NCBI RefSeq assembly: GCF_001723285.1
Contig: NZ_LPWG01000014.1
Coordinates: forward strand, 124,001-188,000
Direction of reading: 5' to 3'
Length of the DNA: 64,000 nt
DNA from: Methyloceanibacter methanicus
Lineage (GTDB): Bacteria; Pseudomonadota; Alphaproteobacteria; Rhizobiales; Methyloligellaceae
Part shown: piece by piece, positions 37,543 to 47,849 of the stretch
How the letters are laid out: every line of letters starts with the position of its first letter
Numbering within the stretch: position 1 is the first letter of the stretch
Position numbers and translations under genes: made by a program
The notes under the pieces: generated by a model
Databases searched by the model: none
The model's input: only the letters and a program-made list of their open reading frames with translations
What the model was told of the DNA's origin: nothing

Positions 37543-38156
37543 ATGTTGAATCGACCGAGGGAATCGGGACCGCGTTTCCATCGTGAGGCTTGGCTTGCCG
37601 CCGCGCTCGATGTCCTTGCCGAGGAGGGGCAGGCGAAGCTGCGCATCGACAAGCTCGCGGGCGATCTGGGCGTGACCAAAGGCAGCTTCTACCACCACTT
37701 CGACGGCCGCGACGATTTCGTACAGCAGCTTCTGGACTACTGGTCGCGGACTTATTCGGACCGGGTCATCAAGGAGATCAGCGCCTTGCGGGTTTCCCCG
37801 CGGGAGCGCGTGCTGGAAGTGATGCGCTTCGTCGAGCGGGAGCGCCTGGACCGATACGACATCGCGTTCCACAGTTGGGCGGCCCAGGAGCCGTCAGTGG
37901 CCGAGGTGGTCAGCAAGGTCGATGCGGAGCGACACGCGTTTTGCCGGTCGCTGTTCGCGGAGATGGGGTTCGAGGGGGCGGAACTGGAGTTCCGTACGCA
38001 CGCGTTTCTCGCCTATCACGTCGGCAAGAACACGATCTTCGTGCCGGAGGCGCAAGCGATCTCGAGGCGCGGCTCAAATGGGCGGAAGGGTTCTTCGGCA
38101 ATCCGTGCCTGCCGGGCGACGTTTGCATACCCGCGAGCGCCGAGGCGGACACCTAG
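37543..38156 (+). CDS. TetR-family transcriptional regulator (frameshifted near its end)
   Basis: A 204-residue TetR-type repressor. The HTH is KLRIDKLAGDLGVTKGSFYHHF, typical of the family, and AGGAGG precedes the ATG. The ligand domain is helical (SVAEVVSKVDAERHAFCRSL). One base is missing near 38057; the shifted frame reads DLEARLKWAEGFFGNPCLPG and stops at 38154-38156. Target genes unknown; autoregulation through the AT-rich promoter region is plausible. Confidence 0.8.
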
Positions 38157-38206
38157 GCGCCCCGTAGATGCCTGCCAGTGGATCTATCTGACGCCCCGGC
38201 GGCGGT

Positions 38207-40075
38207 TCACTGTTTCCTGCAGAATTTCTTGTCGAGCTTGCAGGCGGTATTCAGGTCCTGCACCGCCTCATCCCGGTCGCCGCGCTTCGCGTGGGCAACA
38301 CCGCGATTGAAATAGGACACCGCCGCGTGGTCGGGCGCCAGCGCGATGGCCTTGGTGAAATCCGCGATGGCAGCGTCAATCTCCCCCAACTTGCCGTAAT
38401 GGCCGCCCCGGAAGAAGTAGCGGGACGCGGCAAGTTCTTTTGCTTTCGTCTCATCCGGATCGTCGGAGCCGATCTCGATGAGCCGCGTGCAAGCCTCGAC
38501 CGCGTCCTTGTGCGGGGCCGTCTTCGCGCCCATGCACAGAGCCACATCCTTGCCGATGCGGATATTTCGGTTTTCCGTCTTCTCTTTCGTCTTGCGTAGG
38601 GCCTGATCCTCGATGGCCTCGGCCCGAGCGGCAAAAATTTTGGCCATGCAGTGCATGTTTTCGGACTCGGTTTTTCCGCCGGGTTGGCCGCAGGTCTTTT
38701 CGAATTCCGATAGCGTCACCGCGGAAAATCCGATGCCGCCGAGTGCGTCCTTCGGAGTCTCGTCCGGTGCGAGGATCAGCGTCCAGAAATTCCATTGAGC
38801 CCCGCGGCCTTCCGCGCCCATGGGGTTGGCCGGGAGCGGGGTGAAGATGTTGATGGCGGCGGATTCCGTCACGCCGAGTGCGGTGACCACGATGCCGAAG
38901 GCGCAGTCGTTGATGAGTTTCAACTCATATTTTCTGTCGGACTCTTTGGTGCCCGGCGCCTTGTCCAGCGATGTCTTGAGACAATCGTTCGCGCTGCGGT
39001 CCGCCTGGCGCGCCGCCTTCTCTTTCACGGTGCGAAGATAGGCGATCTGCTTGTCGTAGCGCGTGCCGCCGGAAAGCTTGGCCGCGGCTTCGTAGTCGGA
39101 AAGGGCTTTGGCGAACTGGCCCATCTCCGCATGGACGGAGCTCGATTGGCGAGGTAGCTCGCGTCCTTGGGCTTCAAACGTATGGCGGCATCGAAGTCCG
39201 CGATCGCCGCGTCATAGTCTTGGTTGTCCGCGTAGAGGTTGCCGCGATTGCCGTAGGCGCGGCGAAGTCGGGATCGAGTTTGATCGCCTTTGTGTAGTCC
39301 GCGAGGGCGTCGTCGGTACGCCCGCGCAAGGCGAGCACGCGGCCGCGATTAAAATAGGTCGTTCCATCGCCCGGCATGACTTTGACGGCCTTATCGAGCT
39401 CGCCGAGTGCCTTGTCCAAGTCCTTCAACTTTTCGTAGACGACGGATTTGTGGATGTGGGCGTTCTGAGGCTGGAACAGGCCGTTCGTCGCAAGGGCCGT
39501 ATCGAAATCGGCAAGGGCCTTTTCATAGGCACCCATATCCGCGTGAACCCGGCCGAGGCCATAATAGGCATAGGCCTTGACCCGGGCGTTGGTGGCGCCG
39601 GCGGCGACGGTCAGGTCCTTGAGTGCGGCGTCATTGTCACCCAGGCGCGATAGGCATCGCCGCGATTGTAGTAGTAGGCGGGATCGGTCTCGCCGGCTTC
39701 GATGAGTGCGGTGCAGGCCTTGACCGTCGCGACCCCGCCGTCCGTATCGGCACATTGGTCTTCATCGTCGGCTTGCTTAGCGGCCGAGCGCTCACTCGAT
39801 TTGCCAGCCGGTTCCTCGAAGAGCTCCTTCATGGACTCCGTCGCCGGGATCGTCTGCTCGAATTGGCCGTCCTTCTTGTCCTTGGAGAGCGCGTCTTCGA
39901 GGGCGTTGGCGTCGACGGGGGCGAGATCGAACTCCGAAAATTCCTTTTGGGTCGATGTCTGGCCGTCTTCGGCGCTGGCCGCTGGCGTGATCAGCAGACC
40001 GGCGGCAAGGCACGACGCTGCGAATATGTGTTGCAAGGGCGCCGACAACAGGCGACCCGTCCGGAAAGCGGCCAT
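38207..40075 (-). CDS. exported TPR-repeat protein (three frameshifts)
   Basis: One long gene of about 623 residues broken by three apparent missing bases near 39648, 39260 and 39143. The signal peptide is around IFAASCLAAGLLITPAASA. A run of tetratricopeptide repeats follows (AYYNRG type units, GDGTTYFNRGRVLALRGRTD, DDALADYTKAIKLDPDF, DAAIADFDAAIRLKPKDAS), then a non-repeat domain with cysteines, and two more TPRs at the C-terminus (DHAAVSYFNRGVAHAKRGD). Probably a periplasmic protein-interaction scaffold; function unknown. Alternatively a decayed gene, but repeats continue smoothly across each break. Confidence 0.65.
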
Positions 40076-40258
40076 GTTCGATCTCTCAAGACGCAATCGG
40101 CAATTGTAGCGATCACTATGATGGTGCGTACGCGTCAGTGCAATGACAGTGTACGGCACCGCCATTGCCGGGTGGGCACGAAGAGCTGTGCCGCGCGTGG
40201 CGCAAAGGCGTGACGGTGGTGCGAATCCGTCATACCGCAGGCGACCCGTCGCGGACGG

Positions 40259-41391
40259 TCAATCCGCCTGAGGCGGCACCGCCCCGAACCGTCCGAAGAT
40301 CTCCTCGAGGCTCTCGGCCTGATGCTCGGCCAGGTCCGTGCCGTGTTCGAGCGCGTCGCCGAACACCATGCGCCCGCACCATCGGCCGGGGCCATCAGCG
40401 ATTGACGGACCGATGCGCGCTGTCCGAGGGCGCCGCCCAGAACCTCTTTCAGGATTTCGCCGAAGATGCCGCCGCCTTGCGTCTGCGGCTGACCGCCGCC
40501 CGAAGGGGCCTGTTGACCGGGAAAGGTCGCCCCGCCCGGGCCGACGATCACGGGTTTCACCCGCCCCTCCTGGATTGCCTTGCCGAGCTCTTTGAGGATC
40601 TCCGCGAAAACGTCGCCGCCCGGCGTGCCTGGCCCGCTCGGAAAGGTCTGGTCGCCGCCCGACGCCGGTGGCTGTGGAACCGGTTGCGATTGCGGGGCCC
40701 CGCCGGGCAGCTCCGGCGTGGCGTCGGGGAGCGGAAACTTCGGAGGGTCCATATCGGTGCGAGCCTGGCGGCCGTCGCCGATGGAATCCAGGATATCGCC
40801 GATCGGCGGCACGGGGCTTTGTCCCGGCTGAGAGGGGGCCGACGAGGCGCCGCCCTGTTGGAAGATCTCGCGGAAGATGTCGAAGATGCCGCCGCCGCCC
40901 GGTTCGGGACTTGGCTGCCGCGGCGCGGGTTGATGCGGCACAGGCTGTTGCGGTGCTGGGGCAGCCTCTCCAGAGCCGCCGCGCATCAAGCCGGACAGAA
41001 GCATCCCGACAAGGACCGGCAGGATCTTCTCGAGGATCGCGCCGCCGACACCGGAGAGTTGCTGTGCATGGGCTGCGATGGCCCGGCTGGCCTCCGGCGA
41101 ACCGAAAAGATTACGCATGACCGCGCTACCGGCGGCAACGCCCTCTGGAGAGAGCGCGACGTCCGGGTCTTCGTACATGGCGTAGAGACCAGGCTGCCGG
41201 CCGGCCACGTCGAAGAGTTCGCCTAAGCCTTCTGGCGTCGCCGTGGAGCGCTTGAGGCCGAGGGAGATGGCCGGCAGAAGGGCCGCGACGGCGGACCCGG
41301 CCTGCTCCGGGGTCAGGTCGTAGGCACGCGCGATTAGGGTCATGGCATCGCCGTGCTGAGAGCGCGCGAGAATGTCTTGCAAAGTCGCCAT
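40259..41391 (-). CDS. DUF937-family protein with proline-rich linkers (frameshifted)
   Basis: About 377 residues. The N-terminal 120 residues are a DUF937 (YidB-like) helical domain (MATLQDILARSQHGDAMTLI; LTPEQAGSAVAALLPAISLG); then come Pro/Gln/Gly-rich linkers with repeated short helical modules (GGGGIFDIFREIFQ, GGDVFAEILKELG, GGGIFGEILKEVLG). One base is missing near 40372; the shifted frame reads MVFGDALEHGTDLAEHQAES and ends at 40259. No signal peptide. Role unknown. Confidence 0.7.
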
Positions 41392-41422
41392 GCCGGTCTT
41401 CCTTTCGAGCGTTGCTCCTGGC

Positions 41423-41917
41423 TCAGGTGTTCAAGGTTTTCTGAATCTCGGTCAGGGTCGCCTTTTCCGCATCGCTTGACCTTGACCCCGCCGAACCCGA
41501 GAAATCCGCCTTCCTTGGAGCCTCGGCCACTTTCAGGCTGATCTCCTCGAGCCAGGCCTTGAACGCCGGCGCATCGTCAGGGGCTTTAGCATCGAGGATT
41601 CCGGCGACCTCCGCCAGCGCGGCGAGGGCCCTGGACACAACGTCATCTGGCGTGGCCCCGGCGAAGCGGGCCTGCAACGCCCCTTTGATCTCGTCCCGCC
41701 CGTCCGCGGTTTCGAAATCCGCGACGACCGCCTTGACCAAGGGATTGGCCCCGGGGTCGGACTTGGCGGCGACGAGCGCCGCCCCGCTTGCGAACGACTC
41801 CTTGAGCATACCCCAAAGTCCGCTGGGATCGGCCGCGGTGATCGCCATGCCGGCGATGGTGGGGCTCATGAGGACTTGGGTCCATTCCACTGGGGTGAAG
41901 TCCTGCTTGCTGGTCAT
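41423..41917 (-). CDS. conserved alpha-helical protein of unknown function
   Basis: A 164-residue, mainly helical, acidic cytoplasmic protein beginning MTSKQDFTPVEWTQVLMSPT. The SPTIAGMAITAADPSGLWGML stretch suggests a hydrophobic packing core. GGAGG precedes the ATG. It lies upstream of the DUF937 gene on the same strand, 31 bases apart, so they may be cotranscribed. I recognise the general type as a recurrent bacterial hypothetical but cannot name a function. Confidence 0.65.
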   Translation of the reverse strand: MTSKQDFTPVEWTQVLMSPTIAGMAITAADPSGLWGMLKESFASGAALVAAKSDPGANPLVKAVVADFETADGRDEIKGALQARFAGATPDDVVSRALAALAEVAGILDAKAPDDAPAFKAWLEEISLKVAEAPRKADFSGSAGSRSSDAEKATLTEIQKTLNT

Positions 41918-42131
41918 CGGCGCCTCCTCACGAATGCATAGATAGCATCGACCCGCCTGCATGCGATGTCCGACCGGTGCGCTCACGCGACGTAAAAGGC
42001 GGCGGCCCTTCTGCCATGGCCGAATACTTTACCGCATGGTTCGCGACAGTGCGGCACCGCTCGGCAATCAAATTGGCACACTAATGCCTCGCAGTGGCAC
42101 TTTATGACAAGGAGAGCCTTGCAATCTAGCG

Positions 42132-42147
42132 TACGTGATAACACGTA
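42132..42147 (+). promoter_or_regulatory. perfect inverted repeat upstream of a secreted protein gene
   Basis: TACGTG-ATAA-CACGTA lies 42 bases before the start at 42189 and could be an operator. No regulator can be named. Confidence 0.35.
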
Positions 42148-42188
42148 TCGGTTATTCCAGACAGGCAACGGGCATCAAAGGGGGATGT

Positions 42189-42644
42189 ATGCGTGGTGTT
42201 CAGTTCGGCAGCGGTGTGAAGCCAACCCTGTTGGCGGCAGCGGTGATTGCCGCGGGCGCGATGTCTGCCGGTGAGACCTCGGCGAAAGCCAGCGGCGAGA
42301 CGATCGGGATCGAGCTCAACAAGCTGAGCGACGAGGGGGCCAGTTGCCAAGCCTATTTCGTATTCGACAATCAAGGCGGTGCCGACTACGGCAAGCTGAA
42401 GCTCGACCTCGTGGTGTTCAACGCCGACGATGTCATTGAGCGCCGCTTCGCCATGGAGGTCGCGCCGCTCGACGCCAAGAAGCGCACCGTGAAGCTGTTC
42501 GAGATGAAGAAGATGTCCTGCGACAAGATCGGAAGTTTCCTGATCAACGGTGTTCTGGAGTGCAAGCAGGGCACCAAGACCAGAAGCGATTGCGTCCAGC
42601 GTCTCGTGCCCTCGAGCCGCGTCGACGTGAAGTTAACGAAATAG
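42189..42644 (+). CDS. secreted Tir-chaperone-like small protein of unknown function
   Basis: A 151-residue exported protein: signal peptide to about residue 32 (LLAAAVIAAGAMSAGETSAKA), then a beta-rich domain with four cysteines (GASCQAYFVFDNQGG; KKMSCDKIGSFLINGVLEC; SDCVQRL), which could form two disulfides. AGGGGG precedes the ATG at 42189. The pattern IELNKLSDEGASCQAYFVFDN recurs in alphaproteobacterial hypothetical proteins as I recall. The label describes its look only; no function is known. Confidence 0.65.
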   Translation: MRGVQFGSGVKPTLLAAAVIAAGAMSAGETSAKASGETIGIELNKLSDEGASCQAYFVFDNQGGADYGKLKLDLVVFNADDVIERRFAMEVAPLDAKKRTVKLFEMKKMSCDKIGSFLINGVLECKQGTKTRSDCVQRLVPSSRVDVKLTK

Positions 42645-42742
42645 AGCGATGTAGAAATCTGGGTTCGCGTCACGTTGCTGTAACCCGTTTCTACGAAAAA
42701 GAGTTAGAAGGCCAACCGAATAGACTGCCACGAGGAATTTTC

Positions 42743-44653
42743 ATGTGGGCCGCCCGCTTCTGCACCGTAGCAGTACTCCTTTCCCCGGCATTCGTCCTTT
42801 GTCCGGCCGCCGCTGAGCCCGCGCTTCCGGACCCCAGCGGGGTCCTCGATGCTGCGATTTCCAAGATGCGTCCGGATCAGCTGATTGCGACGGCCCCGAC
42901 CGACATGGTCGCGGCGACGTCGCTCTACGGCGAGGACGCGGCGGAGTCTTCGGCCGATGCGCCCTTCGCAAATGAGCTCATGGAAAATGAGCCCATGAAA
43001 GATGGAGCCTCGGAGGATGAGGGGCACGTCGCAGATTTCCCCGATGCGCTCCCGCTCATGAGGCCGATCGTGGCCGCCGATGGGCTTGAGACCGCGGTGC
43101 CTGAGAGACAGGAAATGGCGGCGCTCCATCTCCCGGAGGCGACGCCGCTCGAAGTCTCCGTCGCGGAGCCTGCACTGCTGACGGCTCCGCCTCTCAAGGC
43201 GACGGCTCTCAATTCGACCGTCATAGACGAGCCGCTGAGGGAACTGGCGCCTCCGGCGACACCCTTGAGGATCAGAGCCCGTCTGGAGAGCTGATCGAGC
43301 CCTTGGAGATCCCATCCACGAATCTTACCGGCCAGACTCTCGTCGACCCGCTGACACTCATCGTATCGCTGGAGGATCAGCGCCTCGATGTGTACCGCGG
43401 TCTTGAGCGCATCGAGACGACGCGCGTATCGAGCGGCATGCGTGGATACCAGACCCTGACGGGCGTCTTCGGTATTTTGCAGAAGAAGCCGGAACACTTC
43501 TCCAACCTGTACACGCCGCACCCATGCCGTGGATGCAGCGTCTGACGCGGTCAGGGACCGCGCTGCATGCCGGCGCCGTGCCGAACCGCCCGGCGTCTCA
43601 CGGCTGCGTGCGGATGCCGTACTCGTTCGCACCGAAACTCTTCCGCATGACGGAGGTTGGCGGAAAGGTTGCGATGATGACGGGCCCCATGGTCAAGCCC
43701 CAGCGGATCAAGAGCCCGACCCTCGTCCTGCCGGCGTCGCCGGACGAGTCGGACGACGTGGCGGCTGAGGACAGCGTCGATGCGGGTCTTCGCGCAGGCG
43801 TCCTGGCGGCGGTCCTGGCGCCCGGCGCCAAGCTTGCGGATACGGAAGACGCCGCGAACGAGAACGATAGGCCCTGGCACATCCTGGTGACCCGTCGCGA
43901 AGAGCGGGATATCGCGATCGGCTCGCAGCAAGCTCTCGCGGCACTGGGATACCTGGATCCCCAGGACAATTTCGTCGGCTATCTCGGGGATGGCACGAAG
44001 AGGGCGATCCGGGCTTCGAGAAAGATCACGGCCTGCGGCCGCGCGGGCAGTTCACCGAGGAGGTCGCCGCGAAGATCTACGAAGCCGCAGGCAAGGGGCC
44101 GCTGCCGGACGCTTATCTCTTCTTACGGAAGGGTTTCAGCCGGGTGGCGCACGCTCCGGTGCAACTCCGCGATCCCAGCAAGCCGCTTGGAACGCATCTG
44201 TTCACCTATGTGCGGCCGAGCGACGGCGGCGAGGCCGGCTGGGTTGGCATCAGCCTCGAGGGCGAGGACTCCAAGAGCGTGCTCGACAGGATCACCATCC
44301 CTGACGACATGCAGGACCGGATCTCCGAGGGCCTGACATCGGGCGCCTCGTTCATCGTCGCCGATATCGGCAAGCACTCGTCGGTTCTTCCCGAGGGCGA
44401 CGATTTCATCGTGCGCACCAATGACTCGGCCGCCTCGAACGTGGTCGCCGAGAAGGCCAAGGCCACGAAGCGCAAATATGCCGAGCCAAAACGGCGTGCC
44501 GCGCCCAAGAAGCGCGTTGCCCGCACGCAAACGCAGCGTCAACGGACGGCGGTGAAGCCAGGTCGACCGTCAGTCGTAAGGTCTCTGCTCCGCGCGGATT
44601 CAGGCTCTTCGGGCGCCGCTAGCCGGCGGTTTGCCAACCGAGCCGTGCCCTAA
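42743..44653 (+). CDS. L,D-transpeptidase (YkuD) with peptidoglycan-binding domain (three frameshifts)
   Basis: One gene of about 637 residues interrupted by three missing bases near 43258, 43512 and 44012. Order: signal peptide (to about residue 24), a Pro/Ala/Glu-rich linker of some 150 residues, a YkuD L,D-transpeptidase domain with catalytic ASHGCVRMP preceded by ALHAGAVPNRP, a putative peptidoglycan-binding repeat (QALAALGYLDPQDNFVGYLG then RAFEKDHGLRPRGQFTEEV) and a basic Lys/Arg/Thr tail. It crosslinks peptidoglycan stems or attaches envelope proteins. Each break has a smooth continuation in the next frame, so errors are more likely than decay. Confidence 0.75.
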
Positions 44654-44661
44654 CTCTGGCT

Positions 44662-46173
44662 TTACATCTTCTCGTAGCGCTCGCGCAGGTGCCGTCTCAG
44701 CAGTTTGCCGTTCGGCCCCTTGGGCAAGCTCTCGACTTCGGCGTAGAGGCGCGGGCATTTGTAGCGCGCGAGCTTTTCCGCCGCGTGCCGCTCCAGATCG
44801 GCGTGCTGGACAGGCCCTTTGGGCACGTAGAATGCGGCGATCACGGTCGTGTCCGCCTTGACCAGGACTTCCACCGCCGCGCTTTCGGCGATGTCCGGAT
44901 GGGCGTTGAGCACGTTCTCGACTTCCAAGGGCGACACGCGAATACCGCCGGCATTCATCATGTCGTCGGCGCGCCCGAGATAGGTGAGCGCGCCGTCCTC
45001 GGCCATGCTCACAAGGTCGCCTGTGAGAAACCACTCGCCGTCGAAACGGGCCTCGGTCTCCGCCTCCGCGCCCCAGTAGTACAGCATCAGGCCGGGGTCC
45101 CGCCGCGAAACGCTCAACACACCCGGCTCGCCGCAGGCCACCGGTCCGTCCTCGCCCAGTACCGCCAGGCGGCGGCCCAGTTGCGGAAAGCCCAGCGTTC
45201 CGGCGGGCGCGGGGTGTCGGGGACTGCCTGAGACGAATGTGGAGCATTCGGACATGCCGAAGGCTCGAAGATCGGCGTGTCGGTCGCCGTTTCCCATGCG
45301 GCCCGGATCGCGTCGGGCAGCTTCTCGCCTGCCGAAAGCCCGTGCCGCAACGCGCGACACCGGCCCGGCGGGGTCCTCAGGAGCTGCCGGTAGACCCCGG
45401 GGGAGGCGGCAAACAGGGTGGCGCCGTGCGCCTCGATGAGCGCGCCCAACTCGTCCGGCCTAACCCCGTTCGCAGGGACGAGCGCGGTCGCACCCCGCGA
45501 CCACGGATCCAGCAAGCCCGTTCCCAGCGTATAGGTCCAGTTGAACGATCCCGCATGCAGCAGCCGGTCGTGCTCGGTGAGGCGTACCAGCGTCCCACAT
45601 CATCTGCCGCGCCCAGATCGCCCGGTGCGCGTGGGTCACCGCGCGGGGGCTGCCCGACGTGCCGGACGTATAGACGATGTAGCCGGGACGATCCGGATCG
45701 CCCATGGCATAAGCGGCGGGCGGTAGGCTGTACAAGGCCCGGAAGGCGCCGGCGCCCAGAACGGGGCAGGGCGGATTGGCCGGCACGGCGATTCCGTCTC
45801 CGGCCACGATCAGCCCGGGCGAGACGTCCTCCACGATCCGGGCGACCTCGTCCTCCGTCAGCAGCGCGGACGTCGGCACGGGGATGAGATCGGCGGCGAG
45901 CGCGGCCAGATAGCAGATCGGAAACTCGACGCTGTTGCCGAGCCGCATGAGCAGCCGGTCGCCGGGGCCGAGCCCCTGCTGCTTGAGCCCCGTCGCGGCA
46001 CCCCGCACCGCCGCTTCCAGCGCCCCGTAGCTCCAGGCTTCGACGCCATCTGGCGCAACCACCGAAAGCGCGGTCTTGTGGGCGAGCCGTCCCGCATGCG
46101 CGAGAACGTAGGCGGTCAGATTGAAGGGAGCGGGGCAGGGCGGCGGGGCCCCCTGATCGAACAGTGCGGTCAT
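44662..46173 (-). CDS. AMP-forming acyl-CoA ligase (two frameshifts)
   Basis: ANL-superfamily acyl-CoA synthetase, about 504 residues, similar in layout to benzoate/short-chain acyl-CoA ligases. Visible motifs: P-loop YTSGTSGSPR, SFNWTYTLGTG, adenylate-binding EAFGMSECS (restored across a break), WFLTGD and the C-terminal PNGKLLRR lysine. Missing bases near 45587 and 45261 break the frame; both sides join well (WDA then VRLTEHDRLLHAGS; PIFE then AFGMSECST). Substrate not identifiable. Divergent from the flavoprotein gene. Confidence 0.78.
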
Positions 46174-46338
46174 ACCGCGCCTGCTACGATGTCCGCATCG
46201 TGGTTGCAAGTATGGCCGGCCCGTAAAGCGAACGTGATGTCTTTTGTGATGACGCGGACGGACGAACCGCCCAAGTGATATTCAGCCGAGTCATAACGGG
46301 CCAACATACCGCGCGCACTCTCGCTGGGAGGAACGACC

Positions 46339-47841
46339 ATGTCAGACCTAGGCGCCGTCTCGCACGTCACGATGGACGGGTTGAACTTCCTGTCGACGCT
46401 GTTCATCTTCGTCATCGGGCTCGTCGCGCTGTTCGTCATCGGGGTCTTTCTGGTCGACGTCATCCAGACCAAGGATGCGGTGCGGCGGAACTTCCCCGTG
46501 CTCGGCCACTTCCGCTATGTGTTCTCGAAGCTCGGCGAATTTTTCCGCCAATACTTCTTCGCCATGGACCGCGAGGAAATGCCGTTCAACCGCGCCGAAC
46601 GGGAATGGGTCTACGCCTCGTCCGCCGGCCACGACAATACGGTCGCGTTCGGTTCGACCAAGAACCTGACGCCCGTGGGCACGGTGATCTTCGTGAACTG
46701 CCCGTTCCCCACGCTGAGCGAGGACTCGGTCCCGCCGCCGCCGATCACCTTCGGGCCCGAGTGCGACAATCCTTATGTGACCGATTCCATCATCAATATC
46801 TCCGGCATGAGCTTTGGCGCGCTCTCGCAGCCGGCCGTCCGTGCGCTGTCGAAAGGCGCGAAGCTGGCGAACTGCTGGATGAACACGGGCGAGGGCGGCT
46901 TGTCGCCTTATCACCTGAGCGGCGGTTGCGATATCGTCTTCCAGATCGGGACGGCGAAGTATGGCGTCCGCGATGCGGATGGCGGTCTCGATCTGAACAA
47001 GCTGCGTGCCGTGGCCGAACGCCCGCAAGTCAAGATGTTCGAGCTCAAGATGAGCCAGGGCGCCAAGCCCGGTAAGGGCGGTATCCTGCCGGCGGTGAAA
47101 GTCACGCCGGAGATCGCTGAGATCAGAGGCATTCCCGTGCACGAAGCCTCGATCTCGCCGAACGGCCATCCGGAAATTCGCAACGTGCCGCAGCTGGTCG
47201 ACATGATCGAACGCGTGCGCGACACCGCCCGCAAGCCCATCGGCTTCAAGGCCGTAATCGGCGCTTACGGGTGGCTCGATGCGCTTTGCGAGGAAATCAA
47301 GAAGCGCGGTGTCGGGTCCGCCCCGGATTTCATCACCATCGATTCCGGCGATGGCGGTACCGGCGCGGCGCCCATGCCGCTCATGGACAATGTGGGCCTG
47401 CCGGTCAAAGAGGCCCTGCCCATGGTCGCCGACGTCCTGATCCGCCACGGCTTGCGCGACCGCATCCGGCTGATCGCATCGGGCAAGCTCGTGACGCCGG
47501 CCGAGGCCGCCTGGGCCTATTGCGCGGGCGCCGACGTGGTCGTGTCCGCGCGCGGGTTCATGTTCTCGCTCGGCTGCATTCAGGCGCTGAAGTGCAACAA
47601 GAACACCTGCCCCACCGGCATCACCACGCACGATGCGCGGCTGCAGCGCGGCCTCGATCCCGAAGACAAGGCGGTCCGGGTCATGAACTATGTGGAGCGC
47701 TTGCGCTACGACGTGGGCGCCATTGCCCATTCCTGCGGTGTGCCGCATCCGCGCGCTCTGAAGCGCTTCCACTGCCGCATCGTCCAGCACAACGGGCGAT
47801 CGGTGCCGCTCGACGAGCTTTACCCGCCGGTCGCCGCCTAG
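46339..47841 (+). CDS. membrane-anchored glutamate-synthase-like FMN/Fe-S protein
   Basis: A 500-residue protein with an N-terminal membrane helix (about 17-40) and a GltB-like FMN-binding (alpha/beta)8 domain. Family hallmarks: INISGMSFGALSQPA, NTGEGGLSPYH, SPNGHPEIRN in place of the usual SP-HHD-YS site, IDSGDGGTGAAP, and the 3Fe-4S cysteines Cys413, Cys419 and Cys424 (CIQALKCNKNTCPTG). No glutaminase domain and no GltD neighbour, so it is one of the FMN-binding glutamate-synthase family proteins of uncertain activity; membrane attachment hints at a link to electron transport. GGGAGG supports the start. Confidence 0.88.
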   Translation: MSDLGAVSHVTMDGLNFLSTLFIFVIGLVALFVIGVFLVDVIQTKDAVRRNFPVLGHFRYVFSKLGEFFRQYFFAMDREEMPFNRAEREWVYASSAGHDNTVAFGSTKNLTPVGTVIFVNCPFPTLSEDSVPPPPITFGPECDNPYVTDSIINISGMSFGALSQPAVRALSKGAKLANCWMNTGEGGLSPYHLSGGCDIVFQIGTAKYGVRDADGGLDLNKLRAVAERPQVKMFELKMSQGAKPGKGGILPAVKVTPEIAEIRGIPVHEASISPNGHPEIRNVPQLVDMIERVRDTARKPIGFKAVIGAYGWLDALCEEIKKRGVGSAPDFITIDSGDGGTGAAPMPLMDNVGLPVKEALPMVADVLIRHGLRDRIRLIASGKLVTPAEAAWAYCAGADVVVSARGFMFSLGCIQALKCNKNTCPTGITTHDARLQRGLDPEDKAVRVMNYVERLRYDVGAIAHSCGVPHPRALKRFHCRIVQHNGRSVPLDELYPPVAA

Positions 47842-47849
47842 CCGGACGC

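Noticed and set aside
35702-46173. Treating serB, the TPR gene, the L,D-transpeptidase and the acyl-CoA ligase as pseudogenes.
   Set aside because: Each break joins conserved sequence in the next frame by one base, and compensated pairs occur in neighbouring essential genes, so sequence error is the simpler explanation.
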